A program made the position numbers and the translations under genes. The notes under the pieces were generated by a model. The model saw only the letters and a list, made by a program, of their open reading frames with translations. It was not told the origin of the DNA and made no database searches. Shown piece after piece: positions 54,404 through 62,419 of a DNA stretch of 64,000 bases. Location of the stretch: the NCBI RefSeq assembly GCF_014636175.1, contig NZ_BMDW01000013.1, positions 45,805 through 109,804 of the forward strand. Reading direction: 5' to 3'. Each line of letters opens with the position of its first letter. The first letter of the stretch is position 1. The stretch comes from Sphingomonas psychrolutea. Its GTDB lineage: Bacteria; Pseudomonadota; Alphaproteobacteria; Sphingomonadales; Sphingomonadaceae.

Positions 54404-55317
54404 ATGATCCGCTTGCTGTTGCCCGTGCTCGTCGCCGCCATCGCTTTCACCCCGGTCGAGGCTGGGCAGACGTTGCGCGAACGTCTGGCGCAGCGGATGG
54501 CGCAGCGCATGGAGGGGCGGTCGCAGGAACGCCCGCGCCCGGCAAGATCGACATCGCTTATGGGGCCGATCCGCTCCAGCATCTCAATTTCTGGCGTGCC
54601 AAAGGGCCGGACGCGCCCGTGGTGATCTTCGTCCACGGCGGCGGATGGAAGCGCGGCGACAAGTCGAACGCCACCGGTGCGGCCAAGGTCGCGCATTCGC
54701 TCGTAGCAGGTTATGCGTTCGCTTCGATCGATTACCGGCTCGTGCCCGCCGCAACCGTCGAACAGCAAGCGCAGGACATCGCCGATGCGGTCGCGGCGCT
54801 GCGCGCGCAGGCGGCGACGCTGGGGTTCGACCCCAATCGCGTCGTGCTGATGGGGCATAGCGCCGGTGCGCATCTGGCGGCGTTGGTCGGCACCGATCCG
54901 CGCTACTTCGCCAAGGCGGGCCTGAATCCCGACGCGGTGCGCGGCGTGATCCTGCTCGACGGCGCGGCGTATGACGTGCCGCGCCAGATCGCCGAGGGCG
55001 GCAATTTCATGCACGACACCTATGTCCAGGCGTTCGGCAACGATGTCGCGCGGCAAAAGGCGCTGTCGCCGACCTTTCAGGTCGCCGCACCCAACGCCCC
55101 GGATTTCCTGATCCTCCACATCGCGCGCGAGGATGGGACGGTGCAATCGATCGCGCTCGGCGCGGCCCTGCGCGCGGCAGGCACGCTAGCCGAGGTGAAG
55201 GCAGTCGAGGGCAAGGGGCTACGCGGCCACATGGAAATCAACCGCAAGCTCGGCGAACCCGATTATCCCGCAACGGCCCTAGTCGATGCGTATCTGAAGC
55301 GCCGCTTCGCGCGGTAG
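54404..55317 (+). pseudogene. Alpha/beta hydrolase, secreted, frameshifted
   Basis: Two overlapping frames make one hydrolase. The first (from ATG 54404) gives a signal peptide (IRLLLPVLVAAIAFTPVEA) and RERLAQRMAQRMEGR. From about 54520 the family sequence continues in another frame as GKIDIAYGADPLQHLNFWR and VVIFVHGGGWKRGDKS, with nucleophile elbow LMGHSAGAHLAAL and a C-terminal catalytic His region (GLRGHMEINRKLG). A -1 (or +2) shift in a GC-rich stretch around 54520-54545 joins them. Either the gene is decayed or one base is wrong in the sequence. The HGGGW oxyanion motif places it in the hormone-sensitive-lipase/esterase group. Confidence 0.8.
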
Positions 55318-55319
55318 CC

Positions 55320-56426
55320 TTAAAGCGCCCGCGCTTCGCCGTCGGCCAGCACGTGCGTGCAGAGCTGCGCGGCGGGCGTATCGCCAGCCTCTAGTGCCGC
55401 GACCGTGACCCACCCTTCGCCGCGCATCCGCGCCGTCACCGCCGGATCGGTACCGAGCGGCACGAACAGGCGGCGGCGGTCGGTGTCGGCGAGGCCGGCC
55501 GCGACAATGGCGTCGGCGTAGAGCGAGAAGCCCACCGCTGCCTCCTCCGCGCCATCCTCGTGCAGGATCGTATAGGTGCCGCCCCGCCCGATCTCACCGC
55601 GTAAACCCCCGGCAAAGATCGAGAAGCCGAGCCAGCTTTGATATTCGAAGCCGTGCCGCTCGGTCGGATCGAGCGTGAGCGCGACGCGGCCTTTTAACCC
55701 GTCAGCGATCTGCCACAAAGCTTCGAGCCGCGACGTCAGCGCCCCGCCCGCGTCGAACGCGCACAGCCGGTCATGCGCCTCGAAGAACGGTCCGGCGGCG
55801 GCGATCAGCGGGAGATAGGCGGGTGCGATCGCGGCGACTCCGCCTGCATCCTTGGCGTCGAGGCGGTCGCGCAAGGCATCAATTCGCACCGCATCGACCG
55901 GGAAGGGACCGCTTGCCAGCACGTCGATCAAATCAGGGAGCGTAAAGTCGATCGACACATCGGCGACGCCCGCTGCGGTCAGCGCCGCCACCACAACCTC
56001 GACGATCTCGCGCGCCGCGGCAACGGTGTCGAGGCCGATCAACTCGCAGCCGATCTGGCGCATTTCGCGATTCGGCGAAAGTTGCGAGGCGCGCAGTTTG
56101 AGCACGGGGCCGGCATAGGAAAGCCGCACCGGGCGCGGGTGGTGCGCCATGCGCGTCGCGGCGATGCGCCCGATCTGCGCGGTCATGTCGGGGCGGATCG
56201 CCAGCGTCGCCTGGCTGACCGGATCGACGAAGCGCACCGCATCCTGCGCGCGCGCGGCCTTCAGTCGACCGGCGAGCCCGGCCTCGAATTCGGCCAGCGC
56301 CGGGTCGGCGCGTTCATAGCCATGGGCATAGGCCGTGCCGAGCACCGCCTGTTCAAGGCGCGCGGCGGCATCGGCAAAGGGCGGGAGCCGGTCGCGGAAA
56401 CCGGTGGGGAGGAGGGCGGTGGTCAT
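55320..56426 (-). CDS. hisZ: ATP phosphoribosyltransferase regulatory subunit HisZ
   Basis: A 368-residue paralogue of histidyl-tRNA synthetase catalytic core that activates short-form HisG. Recognisable parts are LPTGFRDRLPPFADAAARLE, FVDPVSQATLAIRPDMTAQIGRI, RLSYAGPVLKLR and REMRQIGCELIG. tRNA-charging motifs are degenerate, as expected. HisG is not in this window. The ATG overlaps the stop of the upstream DUF559 gene (TAATG), and its ribosome site falls in repeat-derived sequence. Confidence 0.93.
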   Translation of the reverse strand: MTTALLPTGFRDRLPPFADAAARLEQAVLGTAYAHGYERADPALAEFEAGLAGRLKAARAQDAVRFVDPVSQATLAIRPDMTAQIGRIAATRMAHHPRPVRLSYAGPVLKLRASQLSPNREMRQIGCELIGLDTVAAAREIVEVVVAALTAAGVADVSIDFTLPDLIDVLASGPFPVDAVRIDALRDRLDAKDAGGVAAIAPAYLPLIAAAGPFFEAHDRLCAFDAGGALTSRLEALWQIADGLKGRVALTLDPTERHGFEYQSWLGFSIFAGGLRGEIGRGGTYTILHEDGAEEAAVGFSLYADAIVAAGLADTDRRRLFVPLGTDPAVTARMRGEGWVTVAALEAGDTPAAQLCTHVLADGEARAL

Positions 56427-56800
56427 TATACTTCCTTCTCCCTCTCCCCTTCGGGGAGAGGGCCGGGGAGAGGGGCAGTACCGAGCGCGACGCTGATTGT
56501 TTCAAGCACGCCTTCGAGGTTTCCCATCACGTCGGCATTGGAGAAGCGGATCACGCGATACCCTTGGTTTTCCAGCCACGCGGTGCGGCGGCCATCATAG
56601 GCTCCGTCGTGCGAGTGCGTGTCGCCGTCAACCTCGATTACGAACTTTCGCGAGCGCGCGACGAAGTCGGCGATATAGGGGTAGATGACGACTTGGTGAT
56701 TGAACTTTACCGCTTCAAAGCGCTTGGCGCGGAGGTTGTACCAGAGCCGCGCTTCAGCGGGCGTCGGGTTGCTGCGCATGGATTTAGCACGCGCTAGCAA
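56426..56800 (-). CDS. DUF559 (Vsr-like endonuclease fold) protein, unit 2
   Basis: A 117-124-residue DUF559 protein. Family blocks are LARAKSMRSNPTPAEARLWYNLR, FNHQVVIYPYIADFVARSRKFVIEVDGDTHSHD and LENQGYRVIRFSNADVMGNLEGVLE, with D...E-x-D-G active-site residues (ADFV, IEVDG). The last about 18 residues (GTAPLPGPLPEGEREKEV) are encoded by the flanking palindrome. The start is uncertain: TTG 56800 preserves the first family helix, ATG 56779 does not. The gene sits between serA and hisZ in their orientation, flanked by inverted arms at 56438-56478 and 56821-56861. It is a distant relative, not a copy, of the unit 1 protein. Confidence 0.87.
   Translation of the reverse strand: MLARAKSMRSNPTPAEARLWYNLRAKRFEAVKFNHQVVIYPYIADFVARSRKFVIEVDGDTHSHDGAYDGRRTAWLENQGYRVIRFSNADVMGNLEGVLETISVALGTAPLPGPLPEGEREKEV
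56438..56478. repeat. Left inverted palindromic arm of the DUF559 unit 2
   Basis: CTCCCTCTCCCCTTCGGGGA and onward; near-identical to the reverse complement of 56821-56861. It encodes the tail of the DUF559 protein and contributes the purine-rich ribosome site of hisZ. Confidence 0.88.
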
Positions 56801-56820
56801 CTCTTTATTGGTTTACGGCA

Positions 56821-56861
56821 CGGCCCCTCTCCCCGGCCCTCTCCCCGGAGGGGAGAGGGAG
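56821..56861. repeat. Right inverted palindromic arm of the DUF559 unit 2
   Basis: Reverse complement begins CTCCCTCTCCCCTCCGGGGA and matches the arm at 56438-56478 with few differences. It lies 23 nt past the serA stop. Confidence 0.88.
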
Positions 56862-56884
56862 CAGAAGAGGCTACCGTTGCCTCC

Positions 56885-58462
56885 TCAGAACGACAATCCC
56901 ATCGCGGTCTTGACGCCGGCCAGCGCGCGGACCTTGGCGAGCAGTTCGGGCGTCACCGCATCATCGACCGAGAGCAGCAGCACCGCCTCGCCCCCGGCGC
57001 TGCGCCTGCCGAGGTGGAAGGTGCCGATGTTGACACCCTGCTCGCCCAGCAGCGAACCCAAGCGACCGATGAACCCGGGCGCGTCCTCATTGACGACATA
57101 CAGCATGTGCCCGGCAAGATCGGCCTCGACCTTGATTCCGAACAGCTCGACCAGGCGCGGCGCCGCGTCGCCGAACAGCGTGCCCGCAACCGAACGCTCG
57201 CCGGCATCGGTCTTCACCGAAACGCGCAGCAGCGTGTGGTAATCGCCTTCACGCTCGGTGCGCACTTCACGCACTTCCATCCCGCGCTCCTTGGCGAGCA
57301 ACGGCGCGTTGACCATGTTGACCGTGTCGGTCTGCGTGCGCAGGAACCCGGCGAGCACGGCCGAGACCATCGGCTTCTGGTTGAGCTCGGCGGCGGCACC
57401 CTCGCTATGGATCGAGATCCGCCCGATCGACCCGGTGGTGAGCTGCCCGACCAGGCTACCAAGCTTTTCGGCGAGCGTCATGTACGGCTTCAGGCGGGGC
57501 GCTTCCTCGGCGGAGAGCGACGGCACGTTGAGCGCGTTGGTGATGCCGCCCGACATCAGATAATCCGACATCTGTTCGGCGACCTGAATCGCGACATTGA
57601 CTTGCGCTTCGTCGGTCGAGGCGCCGAGATGCGGCGTCGAGACGAAGTTGGGTGTGCCGAACAGCGGCGATTCCTTGGCTGGTTCGGTCACGAACACGTC
57701 GAGCGCTGCGCCGCCGATATGGCCCGAATCAAGCCCGGCCTTGAGCGCCGCTTCGTCGATCAACCCACCGCGCGCGCAATTGATGATGCGCACGCCCTGC
57801 TTGGTCTTGGCGAGTGCCTCGGCCGACAGGATGTTGCGCGTCTGGTCGGTCAGCGGTGTGTGGAGCGTGATGAAATCGGCGCGGGCGAGCAGATCGTCGA
57901 GCTCGACCTTCTCCACGCCGAGTTCGACCGCGCGTTCGGGCGACAGGAAGGGATCGAACGCGATCACCTTCATGCGGAGACCCAGCGCGCGATCGGCGAC
58001 GATCGAGCCGATATTACCAGCACCGATCAGGCCGAGCGTCTTGCTCGTGACTTCGACGCCCATGAAGCGGTTCTTCTCCCACTTGCCGGCTTGCGTGCTG
58101 GCATCGGCTTCGGGGAGCTGGCGCGCGAGCGCGAACATCAGCGCGATGGCGTGTTCGGCGGTGGTGATCGAATTACCGAACGGGGTGTTCATGACCACCA
58201 CGCCCTGCGCGCTAGCCGCGGGGATATCGACATTGTCGACGCCGATGCCGGCGCGGCCGATCACCTTGAGATTGGTCGCGGCGGCGAGGATCGCCTTGGT
58301 CACCTTGGTCGAGCTGCGGATCGCGAGGCCATCATATTGGCCGATGATCGCGATCAGTTCTTCCGGGGTCTTGCCGGTGATCTCGTCGACCTCGACGCCG
58401 CGCTCGCGGAAGATCTGGGCGGCCTTGGGATCCATTTTGTCGGAAATGAGGACTTTTGGCAT
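56885..58462 (-). CDS. serA: D-3-phosphoglycerate dehydrogenase
   Basis: A 525-residue long-form SerA, first step of serine synthesis. Motifs are IRSSTKVTKAILAAATNLKVIGRAGIGVDNVD, the NAD fold GLIGAGNIGSIVADRALGL, and NCARGGLIDEAAL and TPHLGASTDEAQ with catalytic residues. The C-terminus has an intervening domain and an ACT domain (GFIGRLGSLLGEQGVNIGTFHLGR) for serine feedback. ATG 58462 (MPKVLISDK) is the family start; the in-frame ATG 58477 lies at the edge of the repeat. Co-oriented with serC, with a repeat pair between. Confidence 0.95.
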   Translation of the reverse strand: MPKVLISDKMDPKAAQIFRERGVEVDEITGKTPEELIAIIGQYDGLAIRSSTKVTKAILAAATNLKVIGRAGIGVDNVDIPAASAQGVVVMNTPFGNSITTAEHAIALMFALARQLPEADASTQAGKWEKNRFMGVEVTSKTLGLIGAGNIGSIVADRALGLRMKVIAFDPFLSPERAVELGVEKVELDDLLARADFITLHTPLTDQTRNILSAEALAKTKQGVRIINCARGGLIDEAALKAGLDSGHIGGAALDVFVTEPAKESPLFGTPNFVSTPHLGASTDEAQVNVAIQVAEQMSDYLMSGGITNALNVPSLSAEEAPRLKPYMTLAEKLGSLVGQLTTGSIGRISIHSEGAAAELNQKPMVSAVLAGFLRTQTDTVNMVNAPLLAKERGMEVREVRTEREGDYHTLLRVSVKTDAGERSVAGTLFGDAAPRLVELFGIKVEADLAGHMLYVVNEDAPGFIGRLGSLLGEQGVNIGTFHLGRRSAGGEAVLLLSVDDAVTPELLAKVRALAGVKTAMGLSF

Positions 58463-58477
58463 GGAGATTTCTTTCAT

Positions 58478-58595
58478 CTCCCTCTCCCCTTCAGGGGAGA
58501 GGGTCGGGGAGAGGGGAAGTGGAAAATTCGGGGAAGGGTGGCGCTTTGTAACGGCCCCTCTCCCCGGCCCTCTCCCCGCGAGCGGGGAGAGGGAG
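58478..58595. repeat. Inverted palindromic pair without a gene, between serC and serA
   Basis: Arms at 58478-58518 and 58553-58595 are of the same family as the DUF559 unit arms (CTCCCTCTCCCCTTCAGGGG at left; its counterpart, with the loop GCGAGC, at right). Only about 34 nt separate them. It looks like an empty version of the DUF559-carrying units. Confidence 0.85.
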
Positions 58596-58600
58596 AAGTT

Positions 58601-59734
58601 TCAGGCGGCTTTTACGCTCGCATAGGCCCAGTCGAGCCACGGCCCGAGCGCGACCACATCGGCGGTGTCGACGGTCGCGCCGCACCAGATGCGCAGCCCC
58701 GGCGGGGCATCGCGGTAGCCCGCGATGTCATACGCCGCATGTTCCTTTTCGAGCAGCCCGGCGAACGCCTTGATGAAGGCTTCGTCCGCACCCTCGACTG
58801 TCAGGCACACGCTGGTCTTCGAGCGCGTCGCCGGATCGACCGCGAGGTGCCCAAGCCATGAACGCTCCGCGACAATCTGGTCGAGCGCGGCGGCATTGGC
58901 GTCGCTGCGGGCGATCAGCCCATCCGCGCCACCGACCGATTTCGCCCATTCGAGTGCTGCGATGCAATCCTCGACCGCGAGCATCGAGGGGGTGTTGATC
59001 GTCTCGCCCTTGAACACGCCTTCGGTCAGCTTGCCCTTGGAGACGAGGCGGAACACCTTGGGCAGCGGCCAGGCCGGGGTATAGCTTTCAAGCCGCTCGA
59101 CCGCACGCGGGCCGAGGATCAGCACGCCGTGACCGCCCTCGCCGCCCAGCACTTTCTGCCAGGAGAAGGTCGCAACGTCGATCTTGGCCCAGTCGATGTC
59201 GTACGCGAACACCGCGCTGGTCGCATCGGCGAAGGACAGGCCTTCACGGTCGGCGGGGATCCAGTCGGCATTCGGCACGCGCACGCCCGAGGTGGTGCCG
59301 TTCCAGGTGAACAGTACGTCGTTCGACCAATCGACCGCACCCAGATCGGGCAGTTGGCCATAATCGGCGCGCACGACGGTGGGATCGATCTTCAACTGCT
59401 TGACTGCGTCGGTGACCCAGCCTTCGCCGAAGCTTTCCCAGGCGAGCGCGGTGACGGGCTTTGCACCCAGCATCGTCCACATCGCCATTTCATAGGCGCC
59501 GGTGTCGGAACCGGGGACGATCCCGATGCGGTGCGTGTCGGGTAGCTTGAGGAGCTCGCGCATCAGATCGATGCAATATTGCAGCCGCGTCTTGCCGATC
59601 TTCGAGCGGTGTGAGCGCCCCAGCGATTCGGTGGCGAGATTGGTAGGGGTCCAGCCGGGAGGCTTGGCGCACGGTCCACTCGAAAAATAGGGACGTGCCG
59701 GCAGATGCGCGGGACGCGCAGGAAGGTCAGTCAT
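58601..59734 (-). CDS. serC: Phosphoserine aminotransferase
   Basis: A 377-residue PLP aminotransferase, second step of serine synthesis. The sequence YFSSGPCAKPPGWTPTNLATESLGRSHRSKIGK is typical of the alphaproteobacterial SerC type. The PLP lysine is in TFSWQKVLGGEGGHGVLILG. The C-terminus GLRIWCGATVDTADVVALGPWLDW is characteristic. ATG 59734 is preceded by GAGGAGAG. A hairpin overlaps that ribosome site. Confidence 0.95.
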   Translation of the reverse strand: MTDLPARPAHLPARPYFSSGPCAKPPGWTPTNLATESLGRSHRSKIGKTRLQYCIDLMRELLKLPDTHRIGIVPGSDTGAYEMAMWTMLGAKPVTALAWESFGEGWVTDAVKQLKIDPTVVRADYGQLPDLGAVDWSNDVLFTWNGTTSGVRVPNADWIPADREGLSFADATSAVFAYDIDWAKIDVATFSWQKVLGGEGGHGVLILGPRAVERLESYTPAWPLPKVFRLVSKGKLTEGVFKGETINTPSMLAVEDCIAALEWAKSVGGADGLIARSDANAAALDQIVAERSWLGHLAVDPATRSKTSVCLTVEGADEAFIKAFAGLLEKEHAAYDIAGYRDAPPGLRIWCGATVDTADVVALGPWLDWAYASVKAA

Positions 59735-59739
59735 GTAGT

Positions 59740-59755
59740 CTCTCCTCACAGAGAG
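59740..59755 (-). promoter_or_regulatory. Ribosome-site hairpin in the serC leader
   Basis: On the minus strand CTCTC-TGTGAG-GAGAG can pair and would hide the GAGGAGAG ribosome site 5 nt before the serC ATG. A serC leader RNA motif is known upstream of serC in alphaproteobacteria, but I cannot confirm that this is it. Confidence 0.35.
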
Positions 59756-59881
59756 CACGCGCGGCGTTGGGACCGCGTGGCCCGTCGCCGCCCGTATAGA
59801 GTTTGGGAGGCGGGTCAAGGGTCGTGTCGTTCGTCGCAAGTGGGGTAGCGGTCGGATAGTGGTACGCGGTATCTCCTCGCC

Positions 59882-60552
59882 ATGCCGCGCCGCCTCGCCG
59901 TCCTTGCTCTACCGCTCTTGCTCGCGTCGTGCGTATCAGGCGGCGGGAGCGATCGCCGTGCGCCGCTGCGTCCGCGTGGTGCCAAGCCGATCACGCTCAA
60001 CCTGCCGACCAGCCGCGAGACGCAGGCGTGTTTCGCCGATCTCGCGCGGCAGGACGTGCGGTTTTCGCCGTTGCCCGACCGGGATTATGGCGGCGGGTGT
60101 CAGGTGATCGGCGCGTTGCAGCTGCTCGACATCGGCGTGCCCGTCACCAACATCAAAGCGATGCGCTGCGGCCTTGCGCGCAGTTTCACCGGCTGGGTCG
60201 AATATGCCGTCGCGCCCGCCGCGCGGCAGATGCTGGGGAGCGATCTGGAGCGGATCGAGAGCATGGGGACCTATGCCTGCCGCGCGGTGGTGGGCGCGCC
60301 CGGAGCGGCTGGGAAGCTGTCTGGGCACGCCACCGCCAATGCGATCGACATATCGGGCTTCGTGCTGCGCGACGGGCGGCGAATCACGCTCCAGCAGGGT
60401 GGAACGGCGGTGACGCCGAAACGCGTGCCTTTCTGCGTGTGATTCGTGCCTCGGCCTGCAAGCGCTTCGGCACCGTGCTCAGCCCGGACTACAACGCCGC
60501 GCATTACAACCATTTGCATCTTGAGGACGATCGCGCCGGCTTTTGCCGCTAG
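59882..60552 (+). pseudogene. Extensin-like protein, frameshifted near the C-terminus
   Basis: A lipoprotein-type signal (LAVLALPLLLASC) leads into an extensin-like C-terminal domain: CFADLARQDVRFSPLP, GGGCQVIGALQLLDIGVP, LSGHATANAIDISGFVLRDGRRI. After about 60398 the frame runs to an early stop at 60442, while the conserved end (WNGGDAETRAFLRVIRASAC, FGTVLSPDYN and HYNHLHLE) is in a different frame, stopping at 60552. One missing base in the sequence AGGGTGG would explain it. The domain is metal-peptidase-like (His-Asp, HLHLE), so losing the end would disable it. A sequencing error is possible. Confidence 0.82.
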
Positions 60553-60589
60553 GCTTCAAATGGCGCGTCTTTTCGCTTAAGCGCGGTGG

Positions 60590-61465
60590 ATGAGCGATAT
60601 CCCCAAAACCGACACGCACGTCCCGGCGCGCGTTTTCCCCCGTGCGCGGCAGGATGCCGAGACCGCCAAGACCGGCATCAGCACGCCGCAGACCGAGAAT
60701 CCGGCCTACCGGCTCGCGTTTCAGGACATGGATTTCCTGCTGCGCGAGGATTTGCGGCCCGTGCGATTCCAGCTCGAATTGCTCAAACCGCAACTGATCA
60801 TGGACGAAGCCAACATTGCGTCGACCTTTGTGATGTACGGATCGGCGCGCATTCCTGAGCCGGCCAAGGCACAGGTGCTTCTCGAAAAGGCCGAGGGCGA
60901 AACCGCGATCCGCATCGCGCAGAATCTGGTCGAGAAGTCGAAATATTATACGGTCGCCTATGAACTCGCCCAGCTGGCTAGTGCGTTTCCGCTCGATGAG
61001 GACGGCAAGCGCCACTTCGTCGTGTGTTCGGGCGGTGGCCCGTCGATCATGGAAGCGGCTAACCGTGGTGCGCACGATGCCGGGCAGGAATCGATCGGGC
61101 TCAACATCGTCCTGCCGCACGAACAGGCGCCGAACCCGTACGTAACCCCGGCGCTGTCGATGCAGTTTCACTATTTCGCGCTGCGGAAGATGCACTTCCT
61201 GCTCCACGCCCGCGCGCTCGCCGCGTTTCCGGGCGGGTTCGGGACGTTCGATGAGCTGTTCGAGCTGCTGACACTGATCCAGACCGGCAAGATCGCGCCG
61301 ATCCCGGTGCTGCTCTACGGCCGCAAATTCTGGGAGCGCGTCGTCAATTTCGAGGCGCTGGTCGAGGAAGGCGTCGTCTCGGCCAAGGACCTCGGCATCT
61401 TCACCTTCGTCGAGACCGCCGCAGAAGGCTGGGCGGTGGTGAAGGACTTTTATCGGGATAAGTGA
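60590..61465 (+). CDS. LOG family protein (TIGR00730-type Rossmann fold)
   Basis: A 291-residue protein of the lysine decarboxylase-like/LOG family. The signature PGGFGTFDELFELLTLIQTGK (PGGxGTxxE) is intact, with VCSGGGPSIMEAANRGA before it and FVMYGSARIPEPAKA near the N-terminus. LOG enzymes release the base from cytokinin nucleotides or act on nucleoside monophosphates; the bacterial role is often unknown. The long N-terminal extension of about 80 residues is seen in other alphaproteobacterial members. A repeat pair follows the stop. Confidence 0.88.
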   Translation: MSDIPKTDTHVPARVFPRARQDAETAKTGISTPQTENPAYRLAFQDMDFLLREDLRPVRFQLELLKPQLIMDEANIASTFVMYGSARIPEPAKAQVLLEKAEGETAIRIAQNLVEKSKYYTVAYELAQLASAFPLDEDGKRHFVVCSGGGPSIMEAANRGAHDAGQESIGLNIVLPHEQAPNPYVTPALSMQFHYFALRKMHFLLHARALAAFPGGFGTFDELFELLTLIQTGKIAPIPVLLYGRKFWERVVNFEALVEEGVVSAKDLGIFTFVETAAEGWAVVKDFYRDK

Positions 61466-61473
61466 TTAAGGTC

Positions 61474-61578
61474 GCCCCTCCCCTTCAGGGGAGGGGATGG
61501 GGGTGGGGCCTATCCGCGAATTCAACGTCGCGTTGAAGGCGCGGCCCCACCCCAACCCCTCCCCTGAAGGGGAGGGGC
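61474..61578. repeat. Inverted palindromic pair between LOG and cytochrome c genes
   Basis: Arms 61474-61510 and 61543-61578 are inverted: GCCCCTCCCCTTCAGGGGAG at left and the same, reversed, at right. The short spacer itself contains TTCAACG-TCG-CGTTGAA. It lies between convergent genes and may also terminate both. Confidence 0.85.
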
Positions 61579-61587
61579 TTGAATATC

Positions 61588-62256
61588 TTACTTCCCCGCC
61601 GCCGCCGGGGCGGTGGTGTTGCTGCCGATGCCGGTGGTCGGCTCGCTCGCCTTGCCGCCCGGATCGGCGGCGCCAGCAGCCGGCGGAACCTTCGCGTCGG
61701 TCGCCGCCGGAGCGCCGGCCGGGGCCGCCGGGAGCGGCAGGTTCGAGCCTTGCGCGTTGAGGTACAGGATCACGTCGGCGCGGTCCTTGCCGCTGGCGAG
61801 GCCGGCAAAGGTCATCTTGGTGCCGTTGGCATAAGTGCGCGGCGAGGTGAGCCAGGCGTTGAGCTGCTCGAAATCCCACTTCTTGCCCGCGCCCGCGGTC
61901 GTCAGCGCGGCGGAAAAGGCGTAGCCGGCCTTGCCCTGCGCGATGCCTTCGCCGACCGTCGCCCACAGGTTCGGGCCGATGCCGTTGGCCCCGCCCTGCG
62001 CGATCGTGTGGCAAGCGCTGCACTTCTTGAACACTTCGGCACCGTGCGACGCATCGGCGACCGCCATCATCTCGCCGATCGGCTTGTCGGGAACAGCGGG
62101 ACCAGCGGCACCGTCTTCGGCGGCGACTTCGATCGGATAGCCGGCCTTTTCGGCCTTGATCGGTTGCACAATCATATGGCCCGCAATGCCTGCGGCGACG
62201 GCTACCATGCAGCTGCCCAATACCCAGCCTGCGATCGTGTTGGTGCGGTTATCCAT
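61588..62256 (-). CDS. Membrane-anchored c-type cytochrome
   Basis: A 222-residue class I cytochrome c resembling CycM/c552-type membrane cytochromes. The N-terminal helix (IAGWVLGSCMVAVAAGIAGHM) is an uncleaved anchor. The heme motif is CSACH (Cys79, Cys82, His83) and the axial Met is likely Met148 in GTKMTF. A flexible Ala-Pro-rich tail of about 45 residues follows the heme domain. It would carry electrons between the bc1 complex and a terminal oxidase. ATG 62256 starts the anchor; the longer in-frame reading upstream is not supported. Confidence 0.9.
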   Translation of the reverse strand: MDNRTNTIAGWVLGSCMVAVAAGIAGHMIVQPIKAEKAGYPIEVAAEDGAAGPAVPDKPIGEMMAVADASHGAEVFKKCSACHTIAQGGANGIGPNLWATVGEGIAQGKAGYAFSAALTTAGAGKKWDFEQLNAWLTSPRTYANGTKMTFAGLASGKDRADVILYLNAQGSNLPLPAAPAGAPAATDAKVPPAAGAADPGGKASEPTTGIGSNTTAPAAAGK

Positions 62257-62419
62257 GTCTCGCCTTATACCTTTGTCGCCGTTCGGCCCCCGGTGGGACC
62301 GCGAAGTTGCGTGTCCCATAGGTTCGTGGGGGGCGCATCGCAAGCCGGTTTGCCGCGCCGCAACAGCAGGACTGCCAAGGGTTGCCGGGGTGCGACGCGG
62401 TCGTTACCTCCCCGCGCCA

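Noticed and set aside
57014..58861. A 615-codon + strand frame opposite serA
   Set aside because: It is antisense to serA and a repeat pair, with shadow-type composition and no family features.
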